DNA of 64,000 bases, from NCBI GenBank assembly GCA_001179505.1, contig CDMY01000278.1, positions 1 through 64,000 of the forward strand. The letters are read 5' to 3'. Under the pieces are notes generated by a model. It was given only the letters and a program-made list of their open reading frames with translations. It searched no databases and was not told where the DNA came from. Position numbers and translations under genes: made by a program. The DNA is from Vitrella brassicaformis (taxonomy: Eukaryota > Sar > Vitrellaceae). Every line of letters begins with the position of its first letter. Position 1 is the stretch's first letter. Shown here one piece after another: positions 62,432-64,000 of this stretch.

Positions 62432-62950
62432 CTACACCCACCCTTGTGCTGTGTCCTTGTCGAGTTCAGCCAGCTCGTACTCCGCATGCGCAAGGTGCAC
62501 CTCAGTGAGAGCCAGCGCCGTTTCGCTGCAGCACGGACAAGCAAATGGGGTCTCTGAGCTTTGTCATATCCATGTAACTTACTGCATGGTCCGAAGCTTG
62601 GGCCGCCGCTCAAATGCGTCGAACAGGCACGTTGGCGGCCTCCTGTCAGCCTTCATGAAGTCCATCAGCTGTTTGATGCCCTGTTGCGCTGCTCCAATAA
62701 GCGCCTGGTCGTCCTCCATTCTCTCGTTCAAGCGGCTGATGCGGGAAATAAGCTCCTCGCGCTTCTCCTCATGCGATGCTGGCAAGGTGGGCACGGGAGT
62801 CCTCCCCTCCTGCTCCTCATCTCGCCAGGTCCTCGAGCGCACCCATTGAAACACGACGAAAAGAAGGACGCACGCCGGAGGGACAGTAAAAAAGTACCAC
62901 CATGCCCATCCTCCCAGAAAGGCGACAAATGCTAGAATCCACTCCACCAT
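62432..62950 (-). CDS. Small membrane protein: N-terminal TM hairpin plus coiled coil
   Basis: Two exons: 62950-~62583 and ~62530-62432. ATG at 62950 gives MVEWILAFVAFLGGWAWWYF, then FFTVPPACVLLFVVFQWV, so two closely spaced TM helices with a Pro turn. A charged linker leads to a coiled coil (HEEKREELISRISRLNERME). Exon 2 continues in phase as ETALALTEVHLAHAEYELAE and ends GWV with a TAG. About 155 residues. No family recognised; the TM-hairpin-plus-coil plan recalls the 1.2-kb gene in reverse order, without sequence similarity that I can see. Head-to-head with the LNR gene at 165 bp. Confidence 0.65.
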
Positions 62951-63115
62951 CGTCGTTCTCTACAGGTGCACGGGAGCGAGCGGGGAGGGAGCAACATGCG
63001 GGCTTGAGGGAGAGCGGTTTCCACGCTGTCCTACGCCAAGAGGGTTTAGGGCCCGCACTTCGAACTGCAGATGATCACAGTCTTTCTGCAGGAAAGATCC
63101 ATCCATTGCTGATCG

Positions 63116-64000
63116 ATGTGGCTGCTTGTTCCCGAGCTGGCTGCCTTTCTCGCCTTCGCCGTCACGCCCACAGGCGCAAAGAGGAGGGACGGGAGGAGGC
63201 TGCAAGGTGGGTACGAAAGACAGGGCCTGCAAGCACATGTGTGTGTTTGCGTGGTTGTATATGGAATCATAATGGGATGCAGTGGCCGGCGCATCGGCAG
63301 AGATCCCGTCGGCCTGCCGGTGCCCTGCCAATTATTGGCAGGACACTGTATGCGACCTCGAGTGCTACAATGAGGAGTGTGAATGGGACGGAGGCGATTG
63401 CCAACCAGGCACCTAGACACACAACTCACACATGGACACAGATGGGTACGTCAGTGCACGTGCATGTGTGCAGGCGTGTTTTGCAGCGACTTGGAGCCCT
63501 TCTGCAAGTGGAATGAGACCTGTGTCGGCGGCAGTGTGAGTGCATTCGGCAGATGCGAGAGCCTGTGCACCGCTATCGAGTGCTCAGAAGACGCGCACGA
63601 GATATGCGAGGTACGTGTACACACAAACACCTGCATGGATCCATACCTACACACCTGTATGCGTGTGCGCAGGTGCAGCACACACCGCACAGCGGTGAAG
63701 GCGACGGCGTTGCTAGGTGCGTGTGTGCGGAGGGCTTCAGACGAGCCGAGGACGGCAGATGCACTACAGGTGGGCACGGGTGCACCCTTGTGTGTACGTC
63801 ACTCTCCTCATTTCTGCGTGCAGAGCCGCCAAGCCCCCCGGCAGTAAGGCATCCATTGCGTGAATGCGTGGATGGCTTCCTTCCATTGGTGTCATTCCCG
63901 CCTCATTCGCTCACTTCAGGCGCCGATCAACGAAAGTGATCTGACAGCGGCTGAGTACGACCAGCTGCTGACCTGGCTGGGCGGGCCAACCAGGAGCCTC
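63116..64000 (+). CDS. Secreted LNR/EGF-like protein, partial
   Basis: ATG at 63116 gives MWLLVPELAAFLAFAVTPTG, a signal peptide. Exon 2 (from 63281) encodes a Lin-12/Notch-type repeat: CPANYWQDTVCDLECYNEEC followed by EWDGGDC, the classic C...C...C...WDGGDC pattern that binds Ca2+. Exon 3 (63475-63611) adds Cys-rich VFCSDLEPFCKWNETC and FGRCESLCTAIECSEDAHE; exon 4 ends in an EGF-like RCVCAEGFRRAEDGRC. Then come PPSPPA and, in the last exon, INESDLTAAEYDQLLTWLGG. All joins are in phase; the one after exon 2 requires a GC-AG intron (donor GCACCT at 63411). The 3' end is beyond the window. Likely an extracellular or surface protein. Confidence 0.75.

Overview
This is eukaryotic nuclear DNA from a GC-rich, intron-dense genome. 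Genes are split into many short exons by GT-AG introns of roughly 40-150 bp, and spacers are full of (CA)n, (TG)n, (GACA)n and (CATC)n microsatellites. A single protein that joins a P4-type flippase to two guanylate cyclase domains points to an alveolate. Together with HDEL-tailed BiP and the intron style, I infer a chromerid alga, most likely Vitrella brassicaformis. This is an inference from gene content, not a database match.

Layout, left to right: neuroguidin/Lcp5 (minus, runs off the left edge); a small coiled-coil membrane protein (plus, 1.2 kb); a divergent CK1-like kinase (minus, 3-4.5 kb); a cyclic-nucleotide-gated K+ channel (minus, 5-9.5 kb); a very large ankyrin / beta-helix / Cys-rich / multi-TM gene (plus, 9.9-19.2 kb); a small secreted His-rich protein (minus, 20.3-21 kb); a long inverted repeat (21.2-21.7 kb); a coiled-coil or plastid-type protein (minus, 22.3-23.65 kb) and a coiled-coil relative of the 1.2-kb gene (plus, 24.1 kb); BiP/GRP78 (minus, 26.9-30.1 kb, with a 300-N gap in an intron) and a cytosolic-type sulfotransferase (plus, 30.4-32.1 kb); an ankyrin-METTL21-type methyltransferase (minus, 34.1-35.7 kb); the P4-ATPase/guanylate cyclase (plus, 36.3-49.7 kb); a secreted Cys-containing protein (minus, 50.3-51.9 kb); a large unknown gene with EF-hand-like motifs and a Pro-rich repeat tail (plus, 52-58.9 kb); a putative small membrane protein (minus, 59.3-60.2 kb); a broken second copy of the kinase (minus, 60.5-61.3 kb); a TM/coiled-coil protein (minus, 62.4-62.95 kb); and a secreted LNR/EGF-like protein (plus, runs off the right edge).

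Two themes stand out. First, every plus-strand gene starts close to a minus-strand gene in a head-to-head pair, giving seven short shared promoter regions, while most 3'-3' gaps are longer and repeat-rich. Second, the window holds both a cGMP producer (P4-ATPase/cyclase) and a possible cyclic nucleotide receptor (a channel with an intact phosphate-binding cassette). Exon boundaries were read by eye from splice signals and phase; many are supported by matching phase but none by transcripts.
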